Source: a bacterium
Lineage (GTDB): Bacteria > Zhuqueibacterota > Zhuqueibacteria > Residuimicrobiales > Residuimicrobiaceae
Assembly (NCBI GenBank): GCA_029565685.1
Contig: JAKQNR010000035.1
Coordinates: 372,001-436,000, forward strand
Reading direction: 5' to 3'
DNA: 64,000 nt
Shown here: positions 41,630 to 51,867 of the stretch, one piece after another
Position numbering within the stretch: position 1 is the stretch's first letter
Layout: the number at the start of each line of letters is the position of its first letter
Position numbers and translations under genes: made by a program
The notes under the pieces: model-generated
Database searches by the model: none
What the model saw: the letters and a program-made list of their open reading frames with translations, nothing else
Told to the model about the DNA's origin: nothing

Positions 41630-44600
41630 GGAACACCTCCTCTGTCGCGGCCACGGTCTCCTTGTCCTGATCCTCGTACAGCTTCATCCGCTCCAGCGAC
41701 TGGCGGTAATCGATGGGCATCACCTTGACGAAGAGCGGCAGATGCGCATCCCAGTTCTCCAACAGCATTTTGGCGCGCGGGCTGTTGGTGAGCCGGTAGT
41801 GATCCTCCAGGATCGCACGCAGTTCCTGCACGTCCGAGCGTTTCCACACCGGCTCCAAATCCACCATATCGAGATTACAGCGGGTGTCAAACAATTGGGA
41901 TTCGTCATAGACATAGGCGATGCCGCCGCTCATACCGGCGGCGAAGTTGTTGCCGGTCTGACCGATGACCACCACCATGCCGCCGGTCATATACTCACAA
42001 CCATGGTCCCCCACTCCTTCGACTACGGCGCGGGCGCCGCTGTTACGCACAGCAAACCGTTCGCCCGCAACGCCGTTAATGAACACCTCGCCGCCGGTGG
42101 CGCCGTACAGGACCACGTTGCCGACGATGATGTTCTCATGAGGCTGGAACGTAGCGCCGATGGGCGGCACCAGAACCATACGGCCGCCGGACATGCTTTT
42201 GCCGAGAAAATCATTGGCATCGCCCTCTACGCGCATGCTGACCCCAGGCGCCAGGAACGCGCCCAGGCTCTGTCCGGCGCTGCCTTTGAAATAGAGCTGA
42301 ATGGTCGAGTCCGGCAGACCTTTGCTGCCATACCGCCGGACTATCTCACCGCTCAATCTTGCCCCCACGGTGCGGTGCACATTGCGAATGGCCAAGTCGA
42401 TGCGCACCTGCTGCATGCGCTCGAGCGCCGGTTCGCTCCTGCGGATCAATTCATGGTCGAGCAGATCAGCATGATCCTCCTCGCGTGCAGCTACACAGCG
42501 ACGAACCGATTGGTCCGGTTCCGTCTTTAACAAAGGCCGCAGATCCAAAGTGGACGCTTTCCAATGATCGATGTTCTGCTCCACCTCCAAGCGCTCGGCA
42601 TGACCGACCATCTCATCCAGAGTGCGAAAGCCCAGCTCCGCCATGTATTCCCGCAGCTCCCGAGCCATGAAGCGCATGAACCGTTCGACATATTCTGGTT
42701 TGCCTCTAAAGTGGGCGCGCAGCGCCGGGTCCTGCGTGGCGACTCCGACCGGACAGGTATTCAAATGGCATTTGCGCATCATCACACATCCCAGCACCAC
42801 CAGCACAGTGGTACCGAAACCGAATTCTTCGGCGCCGAGCAAAGCGGCGATGGCCAGATCCCGGCCGGTCTTCAGTTGTCCGTCCACCTGCACGCGAATC
42901 CGGCTGCGCAGCCGGTTGCGAATCAAGGTCTGCTGCGTTTCGGCCAACCCCAGCTCCCATGGCAGCCCGGTGTGCTTGATGGAGGTGAGCGGCGATGCGC
43001 CGGTGCCGCCGTCGTGGCCGGCGATGAGCACCATGTCCGCTTTGGCTTTGGCCACGCCGGCTGCCACGGTGCCGACGCCCACCTCAGAGACCAGCTTGAC
43101 CGAAACGCGCGCCCGTGGATTCACTGCTTTGAGATCATAGATCAGCTGCGCCAGATCCTCGATGGAATAAATGTCATGATGCGGCGGCGGAGAGATCAGC
43201 GTCACGCCAGGGGTGGTGTGACGCACCAGCGCGATCTCAGCGCTGACTTTATGACCGGGAAGCTGCCCGCCCTCGCCGGGCTTGGCGCCCTGGGCGATCT
43301 TGATCTGCAACTCATCGGCGGTAACCACATACTCTGTGGTCACGCCGAAACGGCCGGAGGCGATCTGCCGGATCGACGACCGTTTGCTGTCGCCGTTGGT
43401 CATCGGCGTGTTGCGGCTCGGATCCTCACCGCCCTCGCCGGAATTGCTGCGGCCGCCCAACCGATTCATGGCAATAGCGATGGTCTCATGCGCCTCGCGG
43501 CTGATGGAGCCAAAGGACATGGCCGAGGAGACAAAGCGCTTGACGAGCGCCTCCTCCGGCTCCACCTCTTCCAGGGGCACGGATTGCGCATGTTTGAATT
43601 TCAGCAGGCTGCGCAAAGTGACCCGTTCGCGCGATTGCGCGTTGATCAGAGCGCTGTATTCTTTGAACGCGGCATAGTCATCGTTCCAGGCAGCCTGCTG
43701 CAGTTTGTAGATGGCCGTTGAACTCCACAAATGCTTTTCGCCGCCGTGGCGCACATGATAGTCGCCGCCCGGCTCCAGCAGGGGTTGCTGCGCAGGAAAG
43801 CCGCGGCTGTGGCGCAGCAACGTCTCCTTAGCCAACTGCGCCAAGCCCAGTCCGCCGATGCGTGAAGCGGTGCCGCAGAAATAGCGGTCCACCAACTCTC
43901 GACTCAGCCCCACTGCCTCAAAGATCTGCGAACCGAAAAAGCTGTGCAACGTCGAGATGCCCATGCGGCTGAAGGTTTTCAGCAACCCTTTCTTGATTGC
44001 GGTGATGTAGGCGTCCATCGCCTCCTCCGGCTTGAGCGGCTTTTCCAATAAATTGGCCTCAGCTAGATCGCGGACGGTCTCGAACGCCAGATAGGGGCAG
44101 ATGGCGTCAGCGCCAAAAGCCAGCAAAAGAGAAAAATGGATGACTTCGCGCGGCTCGCCGGATTCGATAATCAGGCCGGCCCGATTGCGCAGACCTCGAG
44201 CGATCAGATGATGATGCAGTCCCGAGACCGCCAGCAGCGAGGGAATGGCGGCCTGCGCAGCCTGAATCTTGCGATCGGTCAAAATCAATAGATTGCAACC
44301 GCCGTCGATGTAATCACAGGCCTGCTGAAAAACCTGTTGCAGAGCCTTTTCCAGATCCGTGCCGTCGCCTTTGCTGGGAAAAAGGATATCGATAAGGCCG
44401 GCTTGAATGTCCTCGTGACGAGCCGCCGCAAGGCGTTCCATATCGTCCATGGTCATGATGGGATGCGGCAGTTTCAAGCCAAAGTTGTTCTTCGGCTGTT
44501 CCTCCAGCGCGTTGATCTGGCGTCCGACAAAACTTTCCAGCGACATGACCAATTCTTCGCGCAGCGGATCGATGGGCGGATTGGTCACCTGAGCGAAGAG

Positions 44601-46160
44601 CTGTTTGAAATAGGCGAACAACAGCTGCGGACGATTGGACAACACCGCCAGCGCCGCGTCGTTGCCCATGGAACCTACGGCCTCCTGACCGCGTGAAGCC
44701 ATGGGGGTGATCACCATACGCAGCTCTTCATCCGTATACCCGAAGGCGTGTTGTTTAGCCAGCAGGGCGTGTGGCTCCTCAAAGGGAACCGCCGCAGGCG
44801 TAAACAGACCGCGCAGTTCGATGCGATTATCCTTCACCCATCGTCGGTAGGGTTTTTGCCGGGAGATCTTGGCCTTGATCTCGTTGTCGGGCACCACGCG
44901 ATGCTGCTCGAGATCCACTAAAAACATTTTGCCAGGCTGCAGCCGGCCGCGCCGCAAAATACAGGGATCCGGGAACTCGATGACGCCGGTTTCAGAAGCC
45001 AGCACGATCATACCTTCCCGGGTGATGGTGTAGCGCGCCGGCCGCAGACCATTGCGGTCGAGCGTGCCGCCGATAAAACGGCCGTCGCAAAAAATCATCG
45101 CCGCCGGGCCGTCCCAAGGCTCCATCAGCGCCGCATGGTATTCGTAAAAAGCGCGTTTGTCCTCGCTCATCTGAATTTTCGGCCCGCAGGCCTCGGGGAT
45201 CATCATCATCATAGCATGAGAAAGAGATCGGCCGGATAGAACTAAAAGCTCCAACGCATTATCGAAAATCGCAGAATCGCTGCCGTTCTCCACCAAAACC
45301 GGCTTGATTTTTTCCAAATCCTCGCCCCAGCAAGGGGAAGCGAGCATCGACTCGCGTGCGTGCATGCGGCTGATGTTGCCGCGCAGGGTGTTGATCTCGC
45401 CGTTATGCGCCACGAACCGAAACGGCTGCGCCAAGTACCAGGTCGGATTGGTGTTGGTGCTGTAGCGCTGATGGACCACCGCGAATGAGCTGGTGCAGTG
45501 CTCCAGAGTCAACTCGGGGAAATAAGGCGCCACCTGGGTGCCGGTCAGCAGTCCCTTGTAGACGATGGTCCGGCTCGACAGGCTGCAGATATAAAAGTCT
45601 TGTGTCTGGGCGGCGGGCAAAGCGGCGACGCGCTTTTCGATCACTCGACGGATGACATAAAGCTTGCGTTCGAATTGGCGCAACGCCACTCGTCCGGCTG
45701 CAAGAAAAAACTGCTGCACATCGGGTTGAGAGGATTTGGCCAAATCGCCGAGATGTCCGTCCTCGGTCGGCACTCTGCGCCATCCCAGCAGCTGAGCCCC
45801 CTCCTCTTCAACCACGTCTTCGACGATGCGCCGGCATCGGTCGGAAGCGGCAGAATCCTTAGGCAGAAATGCCATGCCAACGGCGTAGCGCCCGGGCTCC
45901 GGCAAATCGAATGTGGTGATTTCCGAACGGAACAGCTCATCCGGTATTTGCAGCATAAGCCCGGCGCCGTCGCCGGTGCTGGTGTCGCCGCCCACTGCGC
46001 CGCGGTGCTCCAGATTGATCAGCGTCTGCAGAGCCAGTTGCACGATCTCATGGCGGGCCACGCCGTCCAGCCGAGCGAGGAAACCTACTCCGCAACTGTC
46101 ATGCTCAAATCGTGGATCATACAATCCTTCCACGACAACGGATGATTTGGCAGGTATCAT
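41622..46160 (-). CDS. gltB: Glutamate synthase large subunit
   Basis: 1512 aa, normal length. The glutaminase Cys is in HDSCGVGFLARLDG; the short leader before it would be processed. The FMN-binding synthase domain has QIASGRFGVTTEYVV, the glutamate-synthase core loops (KPGEGGQLPGHKV, LISPPPHHDIYSIEDL, AGHDGGTGASPLTSIKHTG), and the 3Fe-4S ligands CVMMRKCHLNTCPVG. The C-terminal GXGXG beta-helix carries FINGVAGERFAVRNSGA and CEYMTGGMVVV. Translationally coupled to gltD. No obvious promoter motif was found in the 500 bases 5' of it. Confidence 0.97.
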   Translation of the reverse strand: MIPAKSSVVVEGLYDPRFEHDSCGVGFLARLDGVARHEIVQLALQTLINLEHRGAVGGDTSTGDGAGLMLQIPDELFRSEITTFDLPEPGRYAVGMAFLPKDSAASDRCRRIVEDVVEEEGAQLLGWRRVPTEDGHLGDLAKSSQPDVQQFFLAAGRVALRQFERKLYVIRRVIEKRVAALPAAQTQDFYICSLSSRTIVYKGLLTGTQVAPYFPELTLEHCTSSFAVVHQRYSTNTNPTWYLAQPFRFVAHNGEINTLRGNISRMHARESMLASPCWGEDLEKIKPVLVENGSDSAIFDNALELLVLSGRSLSHAMMMMIPEACGPKIQMSEDKRAFYEYHAALMEPWDGPAAMIFCDGRFIGGTLDRNGLRPARYTITREGMIVLASETGVIEFPDPCILRRGRLQPGKMFLVDLEQHRVVPDNEIKAKISRQKPYRRWVKDNRIELRGLFTPAAVPFEEPHALLAKQHAFGYTDEELRMVITPMASRGQEAVGSMGNDAALAVLSNRPQLLFAYFKQLFAQVTNPPIDPLREELVMSLESFVGRQINALEEQPKNNFGLKLPHPIMTMDDMERLAAARHEDIQAGLIDILFPSKGDGTDLEKALQQVFQQACDYIDGGCNLLILTDRKIQAAQAAIPSLLAVSGLHHHLIARGLRNRAGLIIESGEPREVIHFSLLLAFGADAICPYLAFETVRDLAEANLLEKPLKPEEAMDAYITAIKKGLLKTFSRMGISTLHSFFGSQIFEAVGLSRELVDRYFCGTASRIGGLGLAQLAKETLLRHSRGFPAQQPLLEPGGDYHVRHGGEKHLWSSTAIYKLQQAAWNDDYAAFKEYSALINAQSRERVTLRSLLKFKHAQSVPLEEVEPEEALVKRFVSSAMSFGSISREAHETIAIAMNRLGGRSNSGEGGEDPSRNTPMTNGDSKRSSIRQIASGRFGVTTEYVVTADELQIKIAQGAKPGEGGQLPGHKVSAEIALVRHTTPGVTLISPPPHHDIYSIEDLAQLIYDLKAVNPRARVSVKLVSEVGVGTVAAGVAKAKADMVLIAGHDGGTGASPLTSIKHTGLPWELGLAETQQTLIRNRLRSRIRVQVDGQLKTGRDLAIAALLGAEEFGFGTTVLVVLGCVMMRKCHLNTCPVGVATQDPALRAHFRGKPEYVERFMRFMARELREYMAELGFRTLDEMVGHAERLEVEQNIDHWKASTLDLRPLLKTEPDQSVRRCVAAREEDHADLLDHELIRRSEPALERMQQVRIDLAIRNVHRTVGARLSGEIVRRYGSKGLPDSTIQLYFKGSAGQSLGAFLAPGVSMRVEGDANDFLGKSMSGGRMVLVPPIGATFQPHENIIVGNVVLYGATGGEVFINGVAGERFAVRNSGARAVVEGVGDHGCEYMTGGMVVVIGQTGNNFAAGMSGGIAYVYDESQLFDTRCNLDMVDLEPVWKRSDVQELRAILEDHYRLTNSPRAKMLLENWDAHLPLFVKVMPIDYRQSLERMKLYEDQDKETVAATEEVFHG

Positions 46161-46677
46161 TCTATCAGCCTGAAATTAAAAGGTCATGCCCTTGTACAGG
46201 GCGTTTTACAGCAAGAATTAAAAAGTTTCGCTACATGGAAAAAGAGCGCCGATCTCACTGAATCGGTCGGGCCCCTGGGATTTGCCGTCGCCAGCGATGC
46301 AGACCGGAGGCGAGGATAAGCGGCTTCTTACGGAAGGGTTGAATATGTGCTCTCAAGGGCAGCAAAAACGGGTATGCCTTCTATTTTTGAATAAAAATCC
46401 AATATGAGAATATTTTGCTAAAGTGTCAAGAAATTTTTCGAAAAAGGCCAGAGCCGACCACCTCTTTTCTCACTGGACAACTCTTTAAAAAAATTGTTTT
46501 GCCTGATCGAACAATTTTCCTGACCTCGAACAGACGTCAACGCCGCCGGCATGACCACCCGTTCATCGCTCCCTCAGGGCTGAAAGAGAAGGCCCGGGGC
46601 CGCCCACCTGTTCAAGCCTCATAAGCCTCGCGGCGACAGGCCGCCTCGGGTTCAACAACAGAGCAGGCGGCTGATGG
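46161..46677. other. Intergenic region 5' of gltB, no gene
   Basis: About 520 bases. I see no credible frame and no sigma-54 (GG-N10-GC) promoter. The 3' end of the dipeptidase gene borders it at 46678, so the gltB promoter and the dipeptidase terminator should be here. Confidence 0.45.
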
Positions 46678-48309
46678 TTAATGCGTCGCGGTCTCCCCTT
46701 CCTCCTGCAGCTTGCGCATTCTAAGCCGATCTCCGGTGTCGTCGGCAATACGGCGATACCAGGAAGCGGGATAACCGGTGTGATGCACCTTTTTCATCTC
46801 ATCCTTGGTGTTGCCGTCCAGATATTTGACCAACAGGTCCTGTCCTAGTCTGCGCCAGCGGGTCACGGTACGCTCGGCTTGCGCCGCGCTATACTTGGTC
46901 AGATAATCCCGCGCGGATTGCGGGGATGTTTTGTAAAGCGCCGCTGCCGCAGCATCGATTTCCGGCTGATCGGCGATAAAACTGCCCTCCAGTTCGCGTT
47001 GCACCACCAGAACATCTTGGATCATCTCGCTGTACCGGGAATAGCAAAAATTGGCCACCCAGTTGAACACCCAAAAGGCAGAGTCCCAGCTGAATTCTGT
47101 AAAAGAGCCGGTGCCCACGGCGAAAGGGTACGGCGCTTGTTGGATGCCGCAATATATGGGCACATACACCGTCGAATAGGTGTCATCGACGCCGAACCAG
47201 AGCACGCCGCCCACCGGATCCGGCAGCCAGCTGCGCGACTGGGTAACGAAGGAAAAGCCGGTCTGTTGGGTGGAAATCGCCCGCTCGTTGAAATAGGTGG
47301 TGCTGTCCACTTTCCAGGTCAGCGGCCGCCAGCGATAGGGCAATCCATAGGGCCCAGCGCCGACGTCTTGGGACATGTCCAAAGAAGTACCCTCAAAATG
47401 GTCCCGCATCAGAGCCATGGCATCCTGGACCGTCAATTTTTTATCCGGTTTAATCCACAAGGGCAGGCGTTCAGCTCCGGCCACGCCCTGGACAAAATCT
47501 TCATTCCAGTTCATCGAAGGAGCGGCGCGGCGGAACATCGCCCAGACCCGCGCTTCGCAGAAACGCACGGCGTCAAAGGTGAGCGGCGCATAGGCGTCGC
47601 AAAAACTGAAATCCGCATCCTTGCCGGCATAGTAGCCCTTTTGCCTGGCGAACGCGATCACATCCGGTGAATACAGACAATTGAGCTTGTCGCTCAGCGG
47701 GAATCGTCCGATGCGCGCTTGATTGGCATGGCCGCAGATGGCGCCGTCCGGAACGCGCTGCGCCACCCAAACGGCGCCCTTGCTGCCGGGGCCTTTGCCG
47801 ATCATCTCCATGATCCAGACCTCCTGGGGGTCGGCGATGGAAAAGGATTCGCCGCTGCTGCAATAGCCATACTCGGCCACCAGATCGGTCATCACCTTGA
47901 TGGCCTCCCGGCTGGTCTTGGCGCGCTGCAAAGCTAAAAACATCAGGCTGCCGTAATCCACACCCCCTTTAGGATCCTGAAGCTCCTCGCGGCCGCCGAA
48001 CGTGGTCTCGCCGATGGCCAGCTGAAATTCGTTGATGTTGCCCACCACCTGGTAGGTCCGGTCTGCCTGGCGGATTTTTCCGAGATATTTCCCCGAATCC
48101 CAGTCGTAAACCTCGACCAGCGAGCCCTGCGCATGGACACCGCGGGGCTGGAATATGAGCTCGCCGTAAAGCGTATGCGAATCTGCGGAATAAGTGATCA
48201 TAGTGGAACCATCCATCGATGCGCCTTTAGTGACCATCAGATTGGTGCAAGCCCAGGCGCTCACACTGGCCAACCACGCCATGCAGAATAAGATTATTCT
48301 CTTTTTCAT
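46678..48309 (-). CDS. Exported C69-family dipeptidase
   Basis: 543 aa. The signal peptide (ILFCMAWLASVSAWA) ends immediately before CTNLMVTKGAS. In C69 peptidases the Cys exposed by processing is the N-terminal nucleophile, so the cleavage SAWA/C fits. Further blocks fit PepD-like dipeptidases: INEFQLAIGETTFGGREEL, YGYCSSGESFSIADPQEVWI and PDGAICGHANQARIGRF. The enzyme probably trims dipeptides in the periplasm. Single gene facing away from the HAD gene; the upstream gap 48310-48519 may hold divergent promoters. Confidence 0.9.
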   Translation of the reverse strand: MKKRIILFCMAWLASVSAWACTNLMVTKGASMDGSTMITYSADSHTLYGELIFQPRGVHAQGSLVEVYDWDSGKYLGKIRQADRTYQVVGNINEFQLAIGETTFGGREELQDPKGGVDYGSLMFLALQRAKTSREAIKVMTDLVAEYGYCSSGESFSIADPQEVWIMEMIGKGPGSKGAVWVAQRVPDGAICGHANQARIGRFPLSDKLNCLYSPDVIAFARQKGYYAGKDADFSFCDAYAPLTFDAVRFCEARVWAMFRRAAPSMNWNEDFVQGVAGAERLPLWIKPDKKLTVQDAMALMRDHFEGTSLDMSQDVGAGPYGLPYRWRPLTWKVDSTTYFNERAISTQQTGFSFVTQSRSWLPDPVGGVLWFGVDDTYSTVYVPIYCGIQQAPYPFAVGTGSFTEFSWDSAFWVFNWVANFCYSRYSEMIQDVLVVQRELEGSFIADQPEIDAAAAALYKTSPQSARDYLTKYSAAQAERTVTRWRRLGQDLLVKYLDGNTKDEMKKVHHTGYPASWYRRIADDTGDRLRMRKLQEEGETATH

Positions 48310-48519
48310 ATCCGTTTCCTTTAACTCGTTAGAATCAGGCCAGCGCTAAAATAGGAAAATTTCCCCATTTTTACAACAGGATCGTTTGTTCTGAACCTGA
48401 GGGGACAGAGAACAGCCGGGAACCGTATTTGCCCCGGAGCCTGTAAAATTCTGTTTAAAAATCGCATTTTGTTATGTATATTCCATAAATAAAAGATCAA
48501 CCAGCCGACGCAGGCTTTT

Positions 48520-49200
48520 ATGAAAATTTTACTCTTTGACATCGACGGCACGCTTCTGCTCACCGGCGGCGCCGGGTTGCGCGCCATGAATCGCGCGTTC
48601 GTTCATCTCTATGGGATTGAAGAAAAGTTCAGCGGGAAAAATCTGGCCGGCCGGACCGACACCTCGATCTTCCGCGATGCAGCGGAGGAGTGCGGGTTCC
48701 CCTATGACGCTGACTCCCTGGAGGAGTTCAAAGAAGAGTATTTTACCGTGCTGCCCGAGGAGTTGAATCAGCCGGCACGGGATAAACGGCTGATGCCGGG
48801 CGTGCAGGAGTTGCTCACCGCGCTCACCGCCCGCGACGGCGTTTACCTTGGACTGCTCACCGGCAACTGGCAGAGAAGCAGCTACATCAAACTGGCCGCC
48901 TTTGGCCTGGATCACGTTTTTCCCTTTGGCGCCTTTTCCGATGATTCGGAAATCCGGCCGGACCTGCTGCCCTACGCGATACGACGCTTTCAGCTCAAAT
49001 ACGACCGCAAACCCGAGCCGCGGGATATTTTTATCATCGGCGACACGCCAAGCGACATTCAATGCGCCAAACCGCACGGCGCGGTGTCCGTGGCCGTGGC
49101 TGCGGCCCATTACAAGGAAAAAGACCTCAGACCCTTTCAGCCGGATCATATTCTGGCTGATTTTACCGATCTGGACGCTGCCCTGCGGATTTTAGGATGA
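48520..49200 (+). CDS. HAD-superfamily phosphatase
   Basis: 226 aa. Motif I is FDIDGTLL (nucleophile and acid Asp), motif II LLTGNW, motif III a downstream Lys/Arg region, and motif IV GDTPSDIQCA. The helical cap lies between I and II, the beta-phosphoglucomutase/phosphoglycolate phosphatase type. Substrate unknown. The next gene starts 52 bases later. Confidence 0.9.
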   Translation: MKILLFDIDGTLLLTGGAGLRAMNRAFVHLYGIEEKFSGKNLAGRTDTSIFRDAAEECGFPYDADSLEEFKEEYFTVLPEELNQPARDKRLMPGVQELLTALTARDGVYLGLLTGNWQRSSYIKLAAFGLDHVFPFGAFSDDSEIRPDLLPYAIRRFQLKYDRKPEPRDIFIIGDTPSDIQCAKPHGAVSVAVAAAHYKEKDLRPFQPDHILADFTDLDAALRILG

Positions 49201-49252
49201 CCGACAGACGGCGAGCGACCTTGCGTCCACCGATTTGTTCAGGAGAAAGAAA

Positions 49253-49738
49253 ATGGAACTTTTAACCGTGCGCATTGAAAATCCCGATGAACTCAATTTC
49301 ATCATTGGCCAAACCCATTTCATCAAGACCGTCGACGACGTGCACGAAGCGCTGGTGTCCGCGGTGCCGGGCATCAAATTCGGATTGGCTTTCAGCGAAG
49401 CTTCAGGACCCTGTCTGGTGCGCTGCAGCGGCACAGATCCGGCGCTGATCGAACTGGCCAAGAAAAACTGTCTGGCTGTGGCCGCGGGCCATTCTTTTAT
49501 CCTCTTTCTCGGCAACGCCTATCCTATCAATGTGTTGCGCGTATTGCGCAGCGTGCCGGAGATCGTATCTTTCTATTGCGCCACAGCCAATCCAGTGGAG
49601 GTCATCCTTGCGCAAACCGATCTCGGCCGCGCCGTGCTCGGAGTGGTCGACGGACAATCGCCCAAAGGGGTGGAAACAGAGAGCGACGTGCAGCACCGTC
49701 GTGCATTTTTACAGAAAATCGGCTACCGAGTGGGCTAG
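49253..49738 (+). CDS. Adenosine-specific kinase family protein (DUF355)
   Basis: 161 aa from ATG 49253, after AGGAGA. The conserved blocks are nearly complete: GIKFGLAFSEASGPCLVRCS, CLAVAAGHSFILFLGNAYPI, FYCATANPVEVILAQTD and GVVDGQSPKGVE. The family is archaeal/bacterial, forms small compact proteins and binds adenosine or AMP; the cellular reaction is poorly defined. It follows the HAD gene on the same strand, and both could be involved in nucleotide salvage. Confidence 0.9.
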   Translation: MELLTVRIENPDELNFIIGQTHFIKTVDDVHEALVSAVPGIKFGLAFSEASGPCLVRCSGTDPALIELAKKNCLAVAAGHSFILFLGNAYPINVLRVLRSVPEIVSFYCATANPVEVILAQTDLGRAVLGVVDGQSPKGVETESDVQHRRAFLQKIGYRVG

Positions 49739-49979
49739 GAGCGGGTCTGCCGGTTACGGTCGTCTTTCAGCGTTTGCCAGAGAAGCAGAATATCGAATTG
49801 CCGGTTGCCGCTTAAAAACGCAGAGAACTTGTAAATAGCGTTATACCGGAGGACGCCGCAGTCAAGGCCAGGGGGCGAAAACCGCGTTGCCCTCACCGAC
49901 GCAGCGGAAGACCCTGGAAAAAAATAAAAAATGGATCGTAACGCAACCATTTTCTTCTGACCCTACCAGCGAGCCCGCC

Positions 49980-51512
49980 ATGGAACTCTCGATCATCGAT
50001 CTGCTTTTTTTCGTCCTGTTCTTTGTCACAGTGATCAGCGTCAGTCTATACAAAAGCCGGCAGGAAAAAAACACTGAAGATTATTTCCTCGCCGGCCGCG
50101 GGCTGAAATGGTATCTCATCGGCTTTTCCATCGTCGCGGCCAATATCTCCACCGAGCAATTCGTCGGCATGAGCGGCCAGGGCGCCGGCAACGTGGGCTT
50201 GGCCGTCGCCGGCTATCAACTGTTCGGCTCCATCACCATTGTTTTAGTGGCGCTGTGGTTTCTGCCCAAGTTTTTACGCGCCGGCATCTATACCATGCCC
50301 GAGTACCTCGAGTACCGCTATAACGCCACAGCCCGCGCCGTCATGGCCCTGGCCACGGTTGTCATTTATGTGGCTGTCACCACCCCGGCGGTGCTTTATT
50401 CCGGCGCCATCACCCTGCACACCGTATTCGACATGAACGTCACTCGAGCGGTGTGGTTGATCGGCATGATCGCCGTGGTCTACACCACCTGGGGCGGCCT
50501 GAAAGCAGTGGCCTGGGCGGATCTGTTTCAGGGCAGCGCCCTGCTGATCGGCGGACTGGTGGTCCTGGTGCTGGGGCTCGACGCCGTCGGCGGTCTAAAG
50601 CCGTTTCTCAAGGCCAATGCCGAAAAGCTGCATATGGTCCTGCCGCAGGATCATTCGGAGATGCCCTGGACTGTGCTTTTGTTCGGATTATGGATTCCGA
50701 ACTTTTATTATTGCGGCCTTAACCAGTTCATCATGCAACGGACTCTAGCGGCGAAAACCCTGCGCCAGGGCCAGTGGGGCATTATCTTCGCCGCCGGCCT
50801 ATGGCTGCTGATCCCCTTTGCCATCGTCTTTCCCGGCATTCTCTCCCAACAGCTGTACGGCAGCCGGCTGGCTTCACCGGATCAGGCTTTTCCCACCTTG
50901 ATTCGCAACCTGGTTCCGCTGGGAGTGCGCGGCTTTATCTTTGCCGCTCTGGCCGGCGCAGTCATCAGCACGCTGGCCTCTGTGCTCAATTCGGCTGCCA
51001 CCATTCTCACCATGGATTTGTACAAACGCCACTGGGCTAAAAACGCTGGGCAAAAAACGCTGGTCGCTTTTGGCCGCACCATGACCGTGGCGTTCATGAT
51101 CATCGGCTGCTGGATTGCGCCTCAGCTCGATCACCCTCGATTCGGCGGAATTTTTCATTACATTCAAGAATTTCAGGGCTACATCTCGCCCGGCATTCTG
51201 GCTGCGTTCGTCTTTGGTTTTCTGGTGAAACAGGCGCCGGCCGCCGCCGGCGTGACCGCCTTGGCGCTCAGCGCGCCCATTTACGGGCTGCTCGCCTGGG
51301 AATTTAAGGATCTGGCATTCCTCAATCGCATGGCTGTCACCTTTGCAGCGCTGCTGGCGATCCTTTCACTGATCACGCTGATCTGGCCGCGCCGGGAGAC
51401 GAAACCCATGCCGGAATACAGTCAGTTCGAGGGGCATACGCATCGCTCGGTGCCGATTCTCGGCAGCCTGGTGATTCTGGCGGTGATCGCATTTTATCTC
51501 ATTTTCTGGTAG
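49980..51512 (+). CDS. Sodium:solute symporter (SSS family)
   Basis: 510 aa from ATG 49980; the 31 extra residues of the longer frame are polar and improbable. Thirteen or fourteen hydrophobic helices, with family motifs EDYFLAGRGLKWYLIGFSIV, AANISTEQFVGMSGQG, YTMPEYLEYRY, and the SGLT signature AALAGAVISTLASVLNSAAT with the Ser/Thr pair for Na2. It most resembles SGLT-type sugar or myo-inositol transporters. The hypA gene starts six bases downstream, but a functional link to hydrogenase maturation is doubtful. Confidence 0.92.
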   Translation: MELSIIDLLFFVLFFVTVISVSLYKSRQEKNTEDYFLAGRGLKWYLIGFSIVAANISTEQFVGMSGQGAGNVGLAVAGYQLFGSITIVLVALWFLPKFLRAGIYTMPEYLEYRYNATARAVMALATVVIYVAVTTPAVLYSGAITLHTVFDMNVTRAVWLIGMIAVVYTTWGGLKAVAWADLFQGSALLIGGLVVLVLGLDAVGGLKPFLKANAEKLHMVLPQDHSEMPWTVLLFGLWIPNFYYCGLNQFIMQRTLAAKTLRQGQWGIIFAAGLWLLIPFAIVFPGILSQQLYGSRLASPDQAFPTLIRNLVPLGVRGFIFAALAGAVISTLASVLNSAATILTMDLYKRHWAKNAGQKTLVAFGRTMTVAFMIIGCWIAPQLDHPRFGGIFHYIQEFQGYISPGILAAFVFGFLVKQAPAAAGVTALALSAPIYGLLAWEFKDLAFLNRMAVTFAALLAILSLITLIWPRRETKPMPEYSQFEGHTHRSVPILGSLVILAVIAFYLIFW

Positions 51513-51518
51513 TCTGCT

Positions 51519-51863
51519 ATGCACGAACTTTCCATTGCTCAATCCGTCATCCGTTCCGTCCTCGAGGAGATGGAGCGGCGGCGGCTGAGTTCTGTGAAAA
51601 AAATTCATCTGCGCATCGGGCCGTGGAGCGGGGTCATGGCCGATGCGGTGCAGTTTAATTTCACTGTATTGTGCGTCGACACGCCGCTCCGCGACGTCCG
51701 ACTGATCATCGAAGAACCCCCTCCTCAGGGCCAATGTACGCAGTGCAGTCACACCTTTCCCATTCAGGCGATGAGCCTGGTCTGTCCACAGTGCGGCTGC
51801 GAATCCGTCCGACTGCAGGGCGGAGATGAATTGGAGATTGCCTTTCTGGAGACTGGAGAATGA
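51519..51863 (+). CDS. hypA: Hydrogenase nickel-insertion protein HypA
   Basis: 114 aa, usual length. MHELSIAQSV carries the nickel-binding N-terminal Met-His. The zinc site has CTQCSHTF and CPQCGCESV. HypA delivers Ni to the [NiFe]-hydrogenase large subunit together with HypB. First in the run hypA-B-F-C-D-E. Confidence 0.95.
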   Translation: MHELSIAQSVIRSVLEEMERRRLSSVKKIHLRIGPWSGVMADAVQFNFTVLCVDTPLRDVRLIIEEPPPQGQCTQCSHTFPIQAMSLVCPQCGCESVRLQGGDELEIAFLETGE

Positions 51864-51867
51864 TGCC

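Noticed and set aside
46161..46677. Sigma-54 promoter upstream of gltB
   Set aside because: A GGCAT..TTTTTGC match near 46360 has 13 rather than 10 bases between GG and GC.
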